From Owenia fusiformis (taxonomy: Eukaryota > Annelida > Polychaeta > Sabellida > Oweniidae): 64,000 nt of DNA. Shown piece by piece: positions 1 to 12,100 of the stretch; within the stretch, counting starts at the first letter, position 1, and each line of letters starts with the position of its first letter. The DNA lies in NCBI GenBank assembly GCA_903813345.2, contig CAIIXF020000012.1, positions 7,649,615-7,713,614 of the forward strand, read 5' to 3'. A program made the translations under genes and the position numbers. The notes under the pieces were generated by a model. That model had not been told where the DNA came from and did not search any database. It saw only the letters and a program-made list of their open reading frames with translations.

Positions 1-127
1 ACGTGTCAGTCACGTGAGCTTGCAAAATGGACGATCTAAATTTCCAAAAATTCGGCTAAGATCAAGATAGATATGCTGTTGCCTTCAGCGTCCTGTTCGG
101 CTGCGTTCCACGATGTAACCTAGTCCG
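1..127 (+). promoter_or_regulatory. Probable 5' UTR / proximal promoter of CLUH
   Basis: This stretch lies just upstream of the proposed CLUH start codon at 128-130. It is richer in CpG than the intron that follows. It carries a CACGTG E-box at 11-16, and a second E-box at 159-164 lies just inside intron 1. No TATA box was seen at a useful distance, and the transcription start may lie before the window. The assignment rests on position only; CACGTG boxes also occur by chance. Confidence 0.35.
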
Positions 128-3100
128 ATGGATGACATAGAACAAGCCGGTAAGTAGACACGTGGTTACATCACATTCTTTCCTTATTCTAACCATATGA
201 ACTGATTGACAGAATAAAAAATTTGATTGTATCTGATTATATCTGTTCTGGTGCCTGTGGTAAAAATGCTATATTTAAATTTCAAGGCTCTTATACTAGA
301 GTCCATTTCACTGCTTCATTTCGTCAGTAGAACGGCAAAAATAAGAAATTGGGAGACCATTGTGCAATAATATATTATGAGGTTATATAATGGTTCATTC
401 TGTATATCGTGTTTATACTCGAGTGAGTATATAATATATTCACAAGTGAGCGTAGCGAACGAGTGAATATAGTATATTCTCACGAGAGTATAAAATGCAC
501 GATATACAGAATGGACCATTATATAATCTTATTACGCCACTCTAAGTTCAATTACAGTTGATCCAAACACAATCATAACAATTATAAAAAACCATAAAAA
601 TATCCCATAGCCAACTCAGTAATGCCGATGTTGACCTCGATCCATTTATGACGTCACTTGATTCTAGCAAATCATGTGGGAACCATTTATGACATCACTT
701 GATTCTAGGAAATCATGTGTTACAAAACATACACCTCGTTCTTCGGTCAATATTCATTAGTTCCCAGAATGCACTTCTACAGTGGTATACGCAGGAGTGT
801 ATACGCAGGAGTTGTATACGATGACGATATACCACTCTCCACTGTATATCGTTGTTATAGACCCATGTTATACAACTGTAATCGGACTTAGAGTGGTATA
901 AGGAAAAGTATATTCATAATGTACATGAATGACATTTGTATATTTCAGATTTTTTAGTTTTTTGTGCAATAAGCCTGTGCCGTCTTGTAATTTGAAGAAT
1001 TTCAGCCATGTTAATCTTATTTAAAATAACATGGCAGAGAAACATCCAAATATAAGAGGCCACACACTTTATAAGCCAAACTAGAAGCAATCCAAGATAT
1101 ACAAATGTCATTCATGTACATTATGAATATACTTTTCCATATATTATTGCACAATGGTCTCCCAATTTCTTATTTTTGCCGTTCTACTGACGAAATGAAG
1201 CAGTGAAATGGACTCTAAATTCTTCAAATGATGGAAACTTCCTCTCATTGACCTCAACATCTATGTCTTTTGATATTCAGAATAGAACACTTTCTCTCTA
1301 TAGATTTCTAAGCTAAATTCTTCACTTTTATCTCATGGAGGGGGGGGGGGTTATGTTCATAAAGGAGGCAATTTTCACAATCAAAATTTGTGTTCAATTA
1401 GAAATATTTTAGAATATTGAAACTTTGGAGTTGTCCCTTTCATACTTCTGCATCAATTTTTGTTGAGATTTACTTGAATACTGATACTAGAAACTCAAAA
1501 TCCAGTTACATTCCCAAAGCCGAGTGATGAGACAAGTCTAGAATGAGGGACAAAATTGATTTAAATAAAATTTCATTTTTAAATGGCACTAAGGACAGTG
1601 TTACTAGTATATGAATGGGGACAAAAATTAATAAGAAAGGAACCCCAAATCAGTTATTCATGATTTTTACAACACTCTTTTTATCTGAATCTAAAGTTCA
1701 ATGATATACAGATACTATTTATGTAGTATTCTTAGGCTAGTGTAGAGTGCATAATATGAGTAGACGTTGGATTTTAGCTAGCAGGGTCCTTGAACATTAA
1801 GTTTTGATGTTTTGCAGGTAACATTATCTTTCAGGATGGCCTAGCTTAAAAGGTAGAATATCACCTAGACATGCTGAATTTAGGCTGTTGAGTCTGGAGG
1901 GTTCTGTTCAATTACTCAGATGCGAGTAGGTAGTTACCAGTTTCGCCACCAGGTGGCTGATTCGGGGGAAATAACATTGCAGGGTATTACAAAATTCCCT
2001 TAAACTTGAATATTCATCAGTTTTAGTGGTTCACTTTTCATATTACCCTTATGTATCTGATAGTTATACAAATTAAAATATGTCCAGTAAAAGAAAATAT
2101 TATCTGCCCAACACAAGAAAAGATATTTCCATTTTTGTGATTTTACAGCATGGGGGCTATGGGGAATCTCCCCGACCTAGAAGTCACATTTTCAAAGAAA
2201 ATTAAATTTTCAAAGTTGATAAACTCTTTTCAAAACCATATTTCTAGATGTTTTAATGACGTAAATCAAGATTATTTCTACTCGCATCTAGGATATTGAC
2301 ACACATTGTAATGCCTTCCAGTTACGTATGGCAAACAAGAATTACAAGTAGAATACCCTTTGCATTCTTTCAACTTCACTTCTTAAAAGAGAGAGCTTCG
2401 TCTTCACTCTTTCAGTTTACAATAAATCTCTGATCTCACTGAGCCAATTAGAGATCGTTGTCGAAATAGGGACGACTTTCCATATGGTAATTTGCTATTA
2501 CATCACCGCTTAGTTAATGAGCACGTATTTAGCATGCGTTCCTTCCACTTCGCTGATTGGTTGAGAAAGGGTCAGCGTGGAAGATTTGGAATGATTTACC
2601 TGGGCTGTCACAGGCACCAATCATTGGGGTGGGACTGCTAAAATGTAATATAGTCTATACTAGGCAGAGGGTAGTTTATAACTAAACTCTTCGTGCAGGG
2701 TACAAGTGGTATTGCTTGATGACCTATTGAAAGTAAATCACTTTTCAAATGTAGACCTTTGTAATAAATCTTGAGGTTTATCCTGGCCTTGTTATGTTTT
2801 CTACTTGGTCAATAGAGTCATTCCAGTTGAATGAATTGGCTGGAATAAAAATAAACTATGTTTCATATTTATTTTAAGAAAGCTTTTAGATTAATTTAAA
2901 AACCAATGTTTCACTCATCTTTATCCCATTTATTTCAGTATCTATTTCACCTTATTGTGATATGCAGCTATAATGGCACATAAATTATTTTGTTTACAAA
3001 AGGTAAATACCTCAAGGTTAGTCTGACCTTTTGCTCAAATCATTGAATCTTAGAAAATGTGAAGTTTCAGTACAGCTGTGTTTTTGTTGTTGAAATTTTG

Positions 3101-6100
3101 TTCAATCTCGTTAGAAGTCTCATATTCTGAGATTGAAGTAATGTTGCACTCCCGGTTAATGAAATATAGGTATTCAAGAAATATATGTCTTTTTGATATT
3201 AATTATTTATCTTTCTTATAAAATTTTTTCTAGTAAACTAATATCAGAACTGACACATATTTAGTTTTATTGCCTTAAGGGAGTTTTAAAATCTTCTGCG
3301 CCGTTCCGATACTTACTAGGATCACCTAAGCCGTAGCTGAAAAAACTCGAACAAGCATATGAGCAGTAGGCTCATAATCCTGATTAACATAATAGTTTAG
3401 GTGGGGCTTTATAAAAAATGCCCAGCGAAACCTTGCCTCTTTGGAGGATGATTAAGGGGAGGAAGGAGGGAAAGCAAAATTGACTTACCAATCGTCGATG
3501 AATCGTATATTATTGCAGAAAATACCAGCGGCAAACACACAAAGTTTTCAGCGAGAATCTAGGGGACGCTATCTAGTTGACCTACTTCTGAAACTTTCTA
3601 GCCCTCTGATTGGGTGACAGCCGTCCTACATTTCTGGCGGCAAGTTTGAAAGTATGAAACTGGCACAAAAGACTAAACTCCCCTCAAATTATATTGCAAT
3701 ATAAATCCATTATTTTAAATAATGGTAATTTATCTTTCTTATAAAATTTTTTCTAGTAAACTAATATCAGAACTGACACATATTTAGTTTTATTGCCTTA
3801 AGGGAGTTTTAAAATCTTCTGCGCCGTTCCGATACTTACTAGGATCACCTAAGCCGTAGCTGAAAAAACTCGAACAAGCATATGAGCAGTAGGCTCATAA
3901 TCCTGATTAACATAATAGTTTAGGTGGGGCTTTATAAAAAATGCCACAAAAACATTAAGGTGAATGCCGAAATGTTGCCCCCACCAAAAAAGTTTTAAGA
4001 AAGGTGATTCATAATTTCTTCCAACTACATAACTTGTTTGATACATAAAAAGATGAAAAAATGTGTATACTATAAAACATAATATTCTTTTATTGCGATA
4101 ACTTCAAGAGATATTATCATGTGAAAAACAATCTCAACATGGTTGGTCAGTAGCTAAATATATAAATAAATATTTTATCTAAGTTATATACAGATATATG
4201 TTTCTTGTAAGTTGATATTGCAGACCATTTCTTGATGCATTGACTGGAATTGCGAAATCCCTGAAACAATCTATCTCTTAAATATAAAAAGTTGACAATT
4301 ATGAGATCTTTTACCACTGATTAAATATAAGCATTCATTTTAAGACAATAGCAACATATCTCATTGATAAGCTCTTACCAAGTGAAAACCTTTGTATTGC
4401 AAAATATTTGATAAGTAAAAATATAGCACTGGTCCAATAAATAAGAACTATGACTAAGTTAACTCAAACTAATTTCTACTACTACACTAAAAAACTGCGT
4501 AGTTGAACGCTACGTTCAAACCTCTCTTCATGTCTATATCACTTGGCAAGACAATGAGTCCTATGATGAATACTATAAACAACTACAGTTCCTAAGTGTC
4601 CCTGATATATTTAACAAAAGCATTAGATTTCCATCTCCCAAGACGTCGTATCACTGAATCAGATAGACCTCGAGCAGCCGCATATGTGGCTCCCCCTATC
4701 CTAAAGGAATGTCCCTTGTAAGACTCAGGATCGAGGTTGTTTAACTTTAAGAGGTTATTAAACATTGCCATAAATTGTCCTCTTGTAACTGGCCTACCGT
4801 CTGCTTGGACGAATAACTGTGCTGTTTTACACATTGTTCGTTGTTCCAAAAATTGCCGTAAATGATGCACCGGGCAAATGTCAGCTGCTTGAGTATATAA
4901 CGATACGGATGCTGAAACACCCGGTTTTGAATGTTTGTGTGAACTCAAAGTTAGAACTATCCTGTTCTCTGAAGGAATGACTAGTATATTATCATGTGTT
5001 AAAGTGTGGCCTGCTGTGTCAGTCACTATCTCTCCTATCCTAAGCAGCGCAAAAAATGCGACCAGAAACATAGAAGAAAATAATGCTACTGTCCACTGGT
5101 CCAAATATGTGCGTTTTAACGTAGATACCAACAACCTCAATATTGGAATAGTAATTGGGCGACGTGTATCCTTCTGCGGTCGATGACGAGTGAAACCTAC
5201 GAGTGTCTCTTGAACCAAGAAGTGTTTTGTATTATCAGCGATACCTAGCATTTTTTGTTTATATGCCAAAGCTGAAAGCATAGTTCTAATAGTCGAGGGG
5301 GCTAATGTTTTCGATAAATATGTCACAAATAAAGAAACTGTTGAGGCACCTCCTGTCAACGCGCTGCTGTTAAACTCTGCTTGAAATTTATCCAAGTACT
5401 TATCTAATTGGTTGTACGTCCTGTGGGTTCCCTTTGTCTTTGCGTTATTCAACCACGTATCACGTCTTTTAATAAGATCTCTGGTTTTGCTTCCCAAGGA
5501 ATTTGTGTTGGTGACGTATTGGCACCTGGGTGTTGGAGCCGGAAAGCCTGTAAATCGAAACGAGACAATGCGTCACAACCGATATTATCTTTCCCTCTTA
5601 TATGCTTTGCTTGGAACAAAATATTGTGTGACATAGTCAATAGCATTAGCGGGCGCACTAACAACATCAAATTTGGGTCTTTTGCTGAACACTTATTAAG
5701 CACGTGGACCAATGCCTCATTGTCAGTAAAGAAAACCACCTTTTTATTGGCCATTTTAGACTTCCACGTGTGCACGGCCGCTAATATTGGATACAATTCT
5801 AGCGTGGCTATATTAATATCCGTATCTTGCTTTTCCCACGCTCCGTCGAACCATTCAACACCAAAAATCGCCCCATAGCCTTTACTTCCCGCTGAATCAG
5901 TATAAAGAGCTAATGTTTCTGAGTTATCCCATTCCTCATCATGTATAAAAGCCTTGCCATTGAAACTTTTTAGAAACGACACCCATGTCCGCATATCTTC
6001 GCGGCTTTCATGATTAAGGCGAATATGATGCCATGACTCGTTAACCCCTCTAGTTAGATCAATAAGCCTGCGAGAGAAAGCTCGAGCGCATGGGATGACC

Positions 6101-9100
6101 ACACAGCAAAAGTTTAAAGAGCCCGCTATTTTTTGTAATACCTCAAGCGTGATTTTTCTCTTTTTCCTGTTAGATTCTAGAAGATCGATGTATTTAGCAA
6201 TTTTTTCTTCTGGCAACCGAGCTTCTCTCCGAACCGCGTCTAATTCAATTCCCAAAAAGGTCATAACTGAACTTGGGCCAAAAGTTTTCTTTTTTGCTAA
6301 TGGGACCCCCAGGTAATTGCAAATATCAATGAAGGAAGTTAGATGTTCTTGGCAGCTCTCGTCGCTTTCCGATAAAATCATGAAATCGTCCAGAAGGTGC
6401 ACCATATGAGGCACTCCCAATTTTTTTGAAGCAACCCAATGTAACGCTTGACTAAACATTTCAAAAAGCTGACATGCATGAGACAAACCCATAGGAAGTA
6501 CCAAATCCTGATAGTAGCCCCTTTTGAACATGAAACCCAAAAGAAAATAAAAATCAGGATGAATAGGGACATTTCTGTAAGCACTTTCTATGTCGATTTT
6601 AGCCATTTTTGCCCCTGGACCTATTTTTAGCAGTATTTGGATTGCGTCATAAATGGTTTGGTATTTGACAGTAGTAAATTGTTCTGCTATCCCATCATTT
6701 ACCGAATGTCCCTTTGGGTGGCTCAAATGATGAATTCTGCGAAATTTTCCTTTTTCTTGTTTGGGCACTACCCCTGTTGGAGAAGTAACAAAATATGGAG
6801 TGGGTTTACAAGCGAATGGACCTGCGATCCGACCTAATTTAACTTCTGAATCTATTTTTTCTTGTAAGGCTCGAGGGTGTTCATATGCTGAGGGTAGATT
6901 TCTGTTTGTTGATTTAGGTAATTCACCGTGATATGGTAACTTAAAACCTTGACGGAATCCATTTACTAAAAACATTTTCTTATCATTATCATAACCCTCT
7001 AAAACTGTCAATAAGGCATTGGCATTAATTGGGGTAGGTATGATTTTGGGAATTTTCAGAGACTTTCTGTTCGCAACTATATATGAAACTATAGGATTAG
7101 TTTGATCTCTTGTTAAATCTAGAGGAGTTTCTACCCCGGCCACTTTGTTTTGAGAATTTGTTTCCTTGGTATTTGTTTCCACCATTTTGGTTGGATGACC
7201 CGAATTTCGAACATTCTGTGGCTCTATGAAATTTTCCGCAATCTGAGCAATTGTGTTTGTATTTGCATTCTGAGTACAAGCAATAGTGCCCTTTATTCCA
7301 CCTAATACAGATTTGCTTTCCATCACGAAAAGAACTAGATTGGGAAGTCTTGTTACTTTGCACTGAAGATGAGCTTTGTCCCGATGATTTTAACAGGGTT
7401 GCTGAGAGCATGAGTTCATTGTTAGGATATCCCCAATCAAGGCCAAATTTCTTATTACGGCGAAAATTTTCATCGTATTTAGCCCAGTCTGCCCCCGGGG
7501 TTAGGCTTAGATTCAAAATGTGGGACCCATATTTAAAGAGTTTCAATGCCTCATTAGGATGGAAAGGTACTTAAACTGACATGAAGACATAAAAGGCACT
7601 CTGCCACTCAGGAAAAGACCAAACTTTTCTTTTCTTAGAACTTGGAGCCAAAATGACTGAAGTAGAGCCATCATCATTTTTTTGGTTTTGACATTGTAAG
7701 ATTTGTTTGTCTTCTTCTTTTGACAGGGATGCAAAATCTACATATTCATCATTAATAATTTTTTGTTTAAGGGTGTTAGAAACATGGCTATCAAGTTGCA
7801 TACCTTGAAGCTGAAGGTTGTTTTTTGACTGATCCAGAATGCCCCCCGGCGCAATCATCATGGGCTGGCCCATACCAGCTTGGTTCACCCCCATATGTTG
7901 ACCTATCCCGAACTGTGGTCCAACTCCGATGTTCCCCATACCGTTGTTTCCTGGCTGGCCCATACCAGCCCCTGCTATCATATGTGCGACTCCTGGCTGG
8001 CCCATGCCAATTTGATTGTTTTGACCTATGTGCTGATTCGCTAACTGAGGTTGGAAACCCTGATGACCCATAGCGGCTGGTACCATACCCTGCTGCCCCA
8101 TAGCAGCTGGTATCATTCCGTTGATCTGTTGAACGTGACCAACGCCACCTGGAAGATTGTGATGTTGTCCTATCTGGCCCATACCAGGAGGATAAATTTG
8201 TTGTTGATACAGCTGGCCCATACCAGCCTGCAGTCCCTGTTGTTGCCCCAGCTGGCCCATACCTGCTGGCAGAGGTTGCTGATTCTGGATTCTTTGATCC
8301 TGTATCATTGCATTGATTGGCATTTGTTGTTGCTGCCCCATTTGACCCATGCCTGCTGGCAATGGCTGTTGATTTTGAATCATGCCGATTTGTGGCATCT
8401 GTTGTTGTCCTAATTGACCCACGGCTGCTGGAGCTTGAGGTTGTTGTTGTGGATCCATCACGGCTGCGTTTTGCCCATTTTGAGGTACTTGCTGCCCTTG
8501 CACGCCCATGCCGGCTGGGGGCACTTGTTGATCCCCATTTTGATTCCCATTGGCCGCCTGACCTTGCTGACCCATGTCTGCTAAAGGTTCTCCTGGATTT
8601 GGAATTCCATTGCCCACATTCTGGCCTCCTTGTCGTTGATCTGCTTGATTCAAAGCTCCTTGTTGTTGTTGATCTTGGCCCGCCTCTTGGTCTCCCATCT
8701 GGCCGCCTTGAGGAGGAATCCCTGGCGGAGCGTTCATGCTGTTTAGTAAGACCTACAAAGAAATATTTATCTAAGCAAAAAACTCCCTGAGCAGAGTGAA
8801 ACACTCTACCAAATTGTAAGCAAATACAAACTCCATTAAATACAGATCTTATTTCACAATTTAATCTAAAATTCCTTAGAGTTACTGAATTCAAGTGTTT
8901 AAGATTAAACTTGAGACTGAACAAGTTAAATTATTGAAAACAAAATAAAATGCGTTCGTGAACAAAGATCTGTTATTTCAATGTGTTTTATTAAATATCA
9001 TATTTTGTGATGATCATATAATAGACATTGCGACTAAAAACTAGTTAGCGTTTCAATCAACATAATATCTGTTTAAAATATATGTTTATAAAAAACCCAG

Positions 9101-12100
9101 ATGGCGATAATTTGACAGTAGTAAAATTGCGACCATATATAACATGACTGCCATTAATTCCCAACATGGAGTTTTGACTTTCAAAGTGCTATGTAGAAGC
9201 ATTGCGACTGCGAAAAGTGTGTTAAATAATAAGCATCCCCCTAAAAAAAATTGCGACTGCGAAAAACAACCAGGGCTTATGAGAATAATTAATCATTTAA
9301 ACATAAGCATGAACGTCTATTTAACAGTAGTAAAGTGCGACCAAATAAAACATGACTGCCATTAAGTCCCAACATGAAAATTTTGACTTCAAATTGTTAT
9401 ATATGTAAAAGCATTGCGACTGTGTATTGTTAGATAAGTAAAGATCCCTCGAAAACAAATTAATGCGACTGCGAGAACCAAACAGGCTCATGAGTATAAG
9501 TAGACATCTAACTATAAGCATGAATATCCAAAAATTGCGACTGCGAAAGCTGAGAAAAAACCCTTGGGTTAATAATAAGGTCTGTAAACACAATATCGTC
9601 TTCATCATAAACTAAACAATTGCGACTGTCAACATCCACACAGGGTATTCTAATTAAAGAACAATTGCGAAGCATTGAATGCGTATTACCCGTTAATCCA
9701 AAAATTGCGACTGCGTATTCCGGGAATTGATTAACAAAAAAAAAAAAACCCATGGTGGCTCCTTAGAGTTAATGATTATTAAATCAAAGCATTGCGACTA
9801 CCCTCGGCATAAATTAATATTCAATTTATCCCTGCATTACGCCTTGCAGTTAGTTTGATCGGCAAGAATAGTGTAAAAAGAATTATAGCCAGCTAATTTT
9901 CCAAAAGATGTTGAACAACATTAATCTTAAATATTAAATGGAGGCATTGCGACAGAAAGGACGTTAAATGTCATAATAACTCATAATATGACTTATGAGT
10001 GACTGGCCCATGTTCGTTCTTTATACATAAAGAGCGAATTAATTCATCCACCTACTCTTTTTAGCTTGTATGGTCGCCCCTCGTATTGTCCGCCAGAGTT
10101 TTTTGTGGCCCCTTCTGTTGAGGTGAGTACCATCTTCTAGAAGAAGATCCCTGGCATACAACGTGACCCCTTTTGTGAACCATAAATGTATATTTGGATG
10201 TTCCTGAAGTTTTTCTTTGAGTAGACGATTCACCATTGATACTTTCCTGTTGTACAGTTCAGCTTGGCTGTCTGTTCTTAACCTACAGGATGGTTTATCA
10301 GACACACCTCTATAGAATAATTTGCCTATATACACCTGTTGGATTTGTTTATTCATATTCTTTGCAAGCTCTAGTATACTGTCTGTAACTTCTTTCACCT
10401 CGCCTATAACATCCTTTCCTGTCAGCTGATTCCCCCCTATTTGCAGGAAGGCGCCATCAAAATTTTTCAAATTGAGAGCGTCCAAGCGATCCCACAGGGT
10501 TGTAGTTGAAGCTCCACCGAAAACTTCATAGGTTATGAAAGCATCATCTAGCTTTAGGCTTGGGGGCAGATTCCATTTCCTGGGTGGGCATTCAACCCTC
10601 TTGACGAAGCTGTGCCCAGCCACTAACATACGCACCGGGCGCATGGTTAGACACATTCTGAAAATGTGATTAAACGTTAGATATATTCGCGAAAACTAGA
10701 GCTCATGCCTCTAGTGTACGCCTATCCCGTTCCGGGCCCGTGATTTGTCATGCGTATGAATCGTGATCACCAGGCTCAAGCCAAATTACCCCGTTTTTAA
10801 ATTAAGAACAAAAGCCCTCAAAAAGTTAAATCACGCAATCATATTCGCAATTGCTGTAACCCATAGATAAAGGAAGCGTTTTGACTTGGAATATTCACCT
10901 CTGATGTCCCCTTATTGCTCCAAATTGGTGTTTTGACTTGCACTTTATGACGAAAATATTTCTGCCATTTTTGAAAAATCATTTCGTAATCGATTTAATT
11001 TCGTAATCCTAGCCGTTAACCTGTATCGTGGACGATAAAAACGATGTATATCCCAAACACTTGACTGCACGGCCTCCCTGATCGAAGAAATATAATTATG
11101 CTTTTAAAATAACGGGGAATGAGACTCGAATGTTCACTGGCTTAATTTTTTCGGAACCCATCGAAATATTTTGGTCTCCGAGACTGCCCACTACTAAGAC
11201 CGTAATATCTCGTTAAACCAAAGGCTTATTGCGTCAAACTTGCACCATATGTACATGCTAGGGTTCCTGAAGCGATTAAAGCAAAATTGACTTACCAATC
11301 GTCGATGAATCGTATATTATTGCAGAAAATACCAGCGGCAAACACACAAAGTTTTCAGCGAGAATCTAGGGGACGCTATCTAGTTGACCTACTTCTGAAA
11401 CTTTCTAGCCCTCTGATTGGGTGACAGCCGTCCTACATTTCTGGCGGCAAGTTTGAAAGTATGAAACTGGCACAAAAGACTAAACTCCCCTCAAATTATA
11501 TTGCAATATAAATCCATTATTTTAAATAATGGTAATATTTCATTGATAGATGGTTTCATTAGTTTCACCTTGGGTCTCTAGGTAGGGGGTCTATCAAACT
11601 TGCATGACATCTCACACAGGATACAGGACTGAGAAGTGTTTTATATGAAGGTGTTCTATTTGCAGTCTAGGTGTTCTGTTTTACAGGTTTTACTGTATGT
11701 TTAACAAGATCTTTGAAAGGGCAGCCAAGGAATATATATAGGGAGTTGGGGGTCATAACCAGTGATTTTGTATATTCCAAGGGTATCTTACAAAGGTTCA
11801 TCTTATATTTCAAGTCTATGAATAATGGGGTCTTTGATGGTTCCAAATGTTTTATTTGTAGCTCTCAGATGTTCTATGTTTCAGGTTTTACTGTATGTTA
11901 AACTTGGTTCATTCATCAAGACCTGTGAAAGGGCATCCAAGGAATATTTATAGGGATGTGAAGGTCATAACCTGCAGAAACACAGGCCCGTAGCCAGGGG
12001 GGGTTCGCAGGGTTCGGGCGAACCCCCCCTGGCCAAAAATTCTTTCAAAATCATGCAGTTTTTGACCATTTTGAGCACTTCTCAAGTGATTTTGGCCTAA

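Larger units (their letters stand above)
3206..11536 (-). mobile_element. Ngaro-type tyrosine-recombinase retrotransposon (DIRS superfamily)
   Basis: An element of about 8.3 kb lies antisense in CLUH intron 1. Read on the minus strand it runs: repeat A1 (11536-11278), SGNH hydrolase, motif-rich spacer, Gln/Gly/Met-rich gag-like frame, zinc-knuckle frame, RT-RNase H, tyrosine recombinase, then B1 (3945-3729), A2 (3729-3471) and B2 (3422-3206). This A1-ORFs-B1-A2-B2 split direct repeat layout, with a tyrosine recombinase in place of an integrase and no LTRs, is diagnostic of Ngaro/PAT elements. The absence of a methyltransferase and the presence of a hydrolase favour Ngaro. The 217-bp and 259-bp repeat pairs look identical by eye, so the copy should be young. 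All expected parts are present as long open frames, so it looks largely whole. No target duplication is expected for this class and none is evident. Confidence 0.9.

Noticed and set aside
914-1111. 65-residue minus-strand frame
   Set aside because: Lies between the 42-bp inverted arms of the MITE composite; hydrophobic by AT-rich composition.
5408-5878. 156-residue plus-strand frame
   Set aside because: Antisense to the RT and recombinase frames of the Ngaro element, with no motif of its own.
7791-8924. 377-residue minus-strand frame rich in Ser, Arg and Gly
   Set aside because: It is an alternate frame of the Gln/Gly/Met repeat region of the Ngaro gag-like frame; the bias comes from the repeat, and no domain is seen.
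3206-11536. LTR retrotransposon (Gypsy-type) reading of the 8.3 kb element
   Set aside because: There are no LTRs, no integrase and no protease; the split direct repeats and tyrosine recombinase identify a DIRS-superfamily element.
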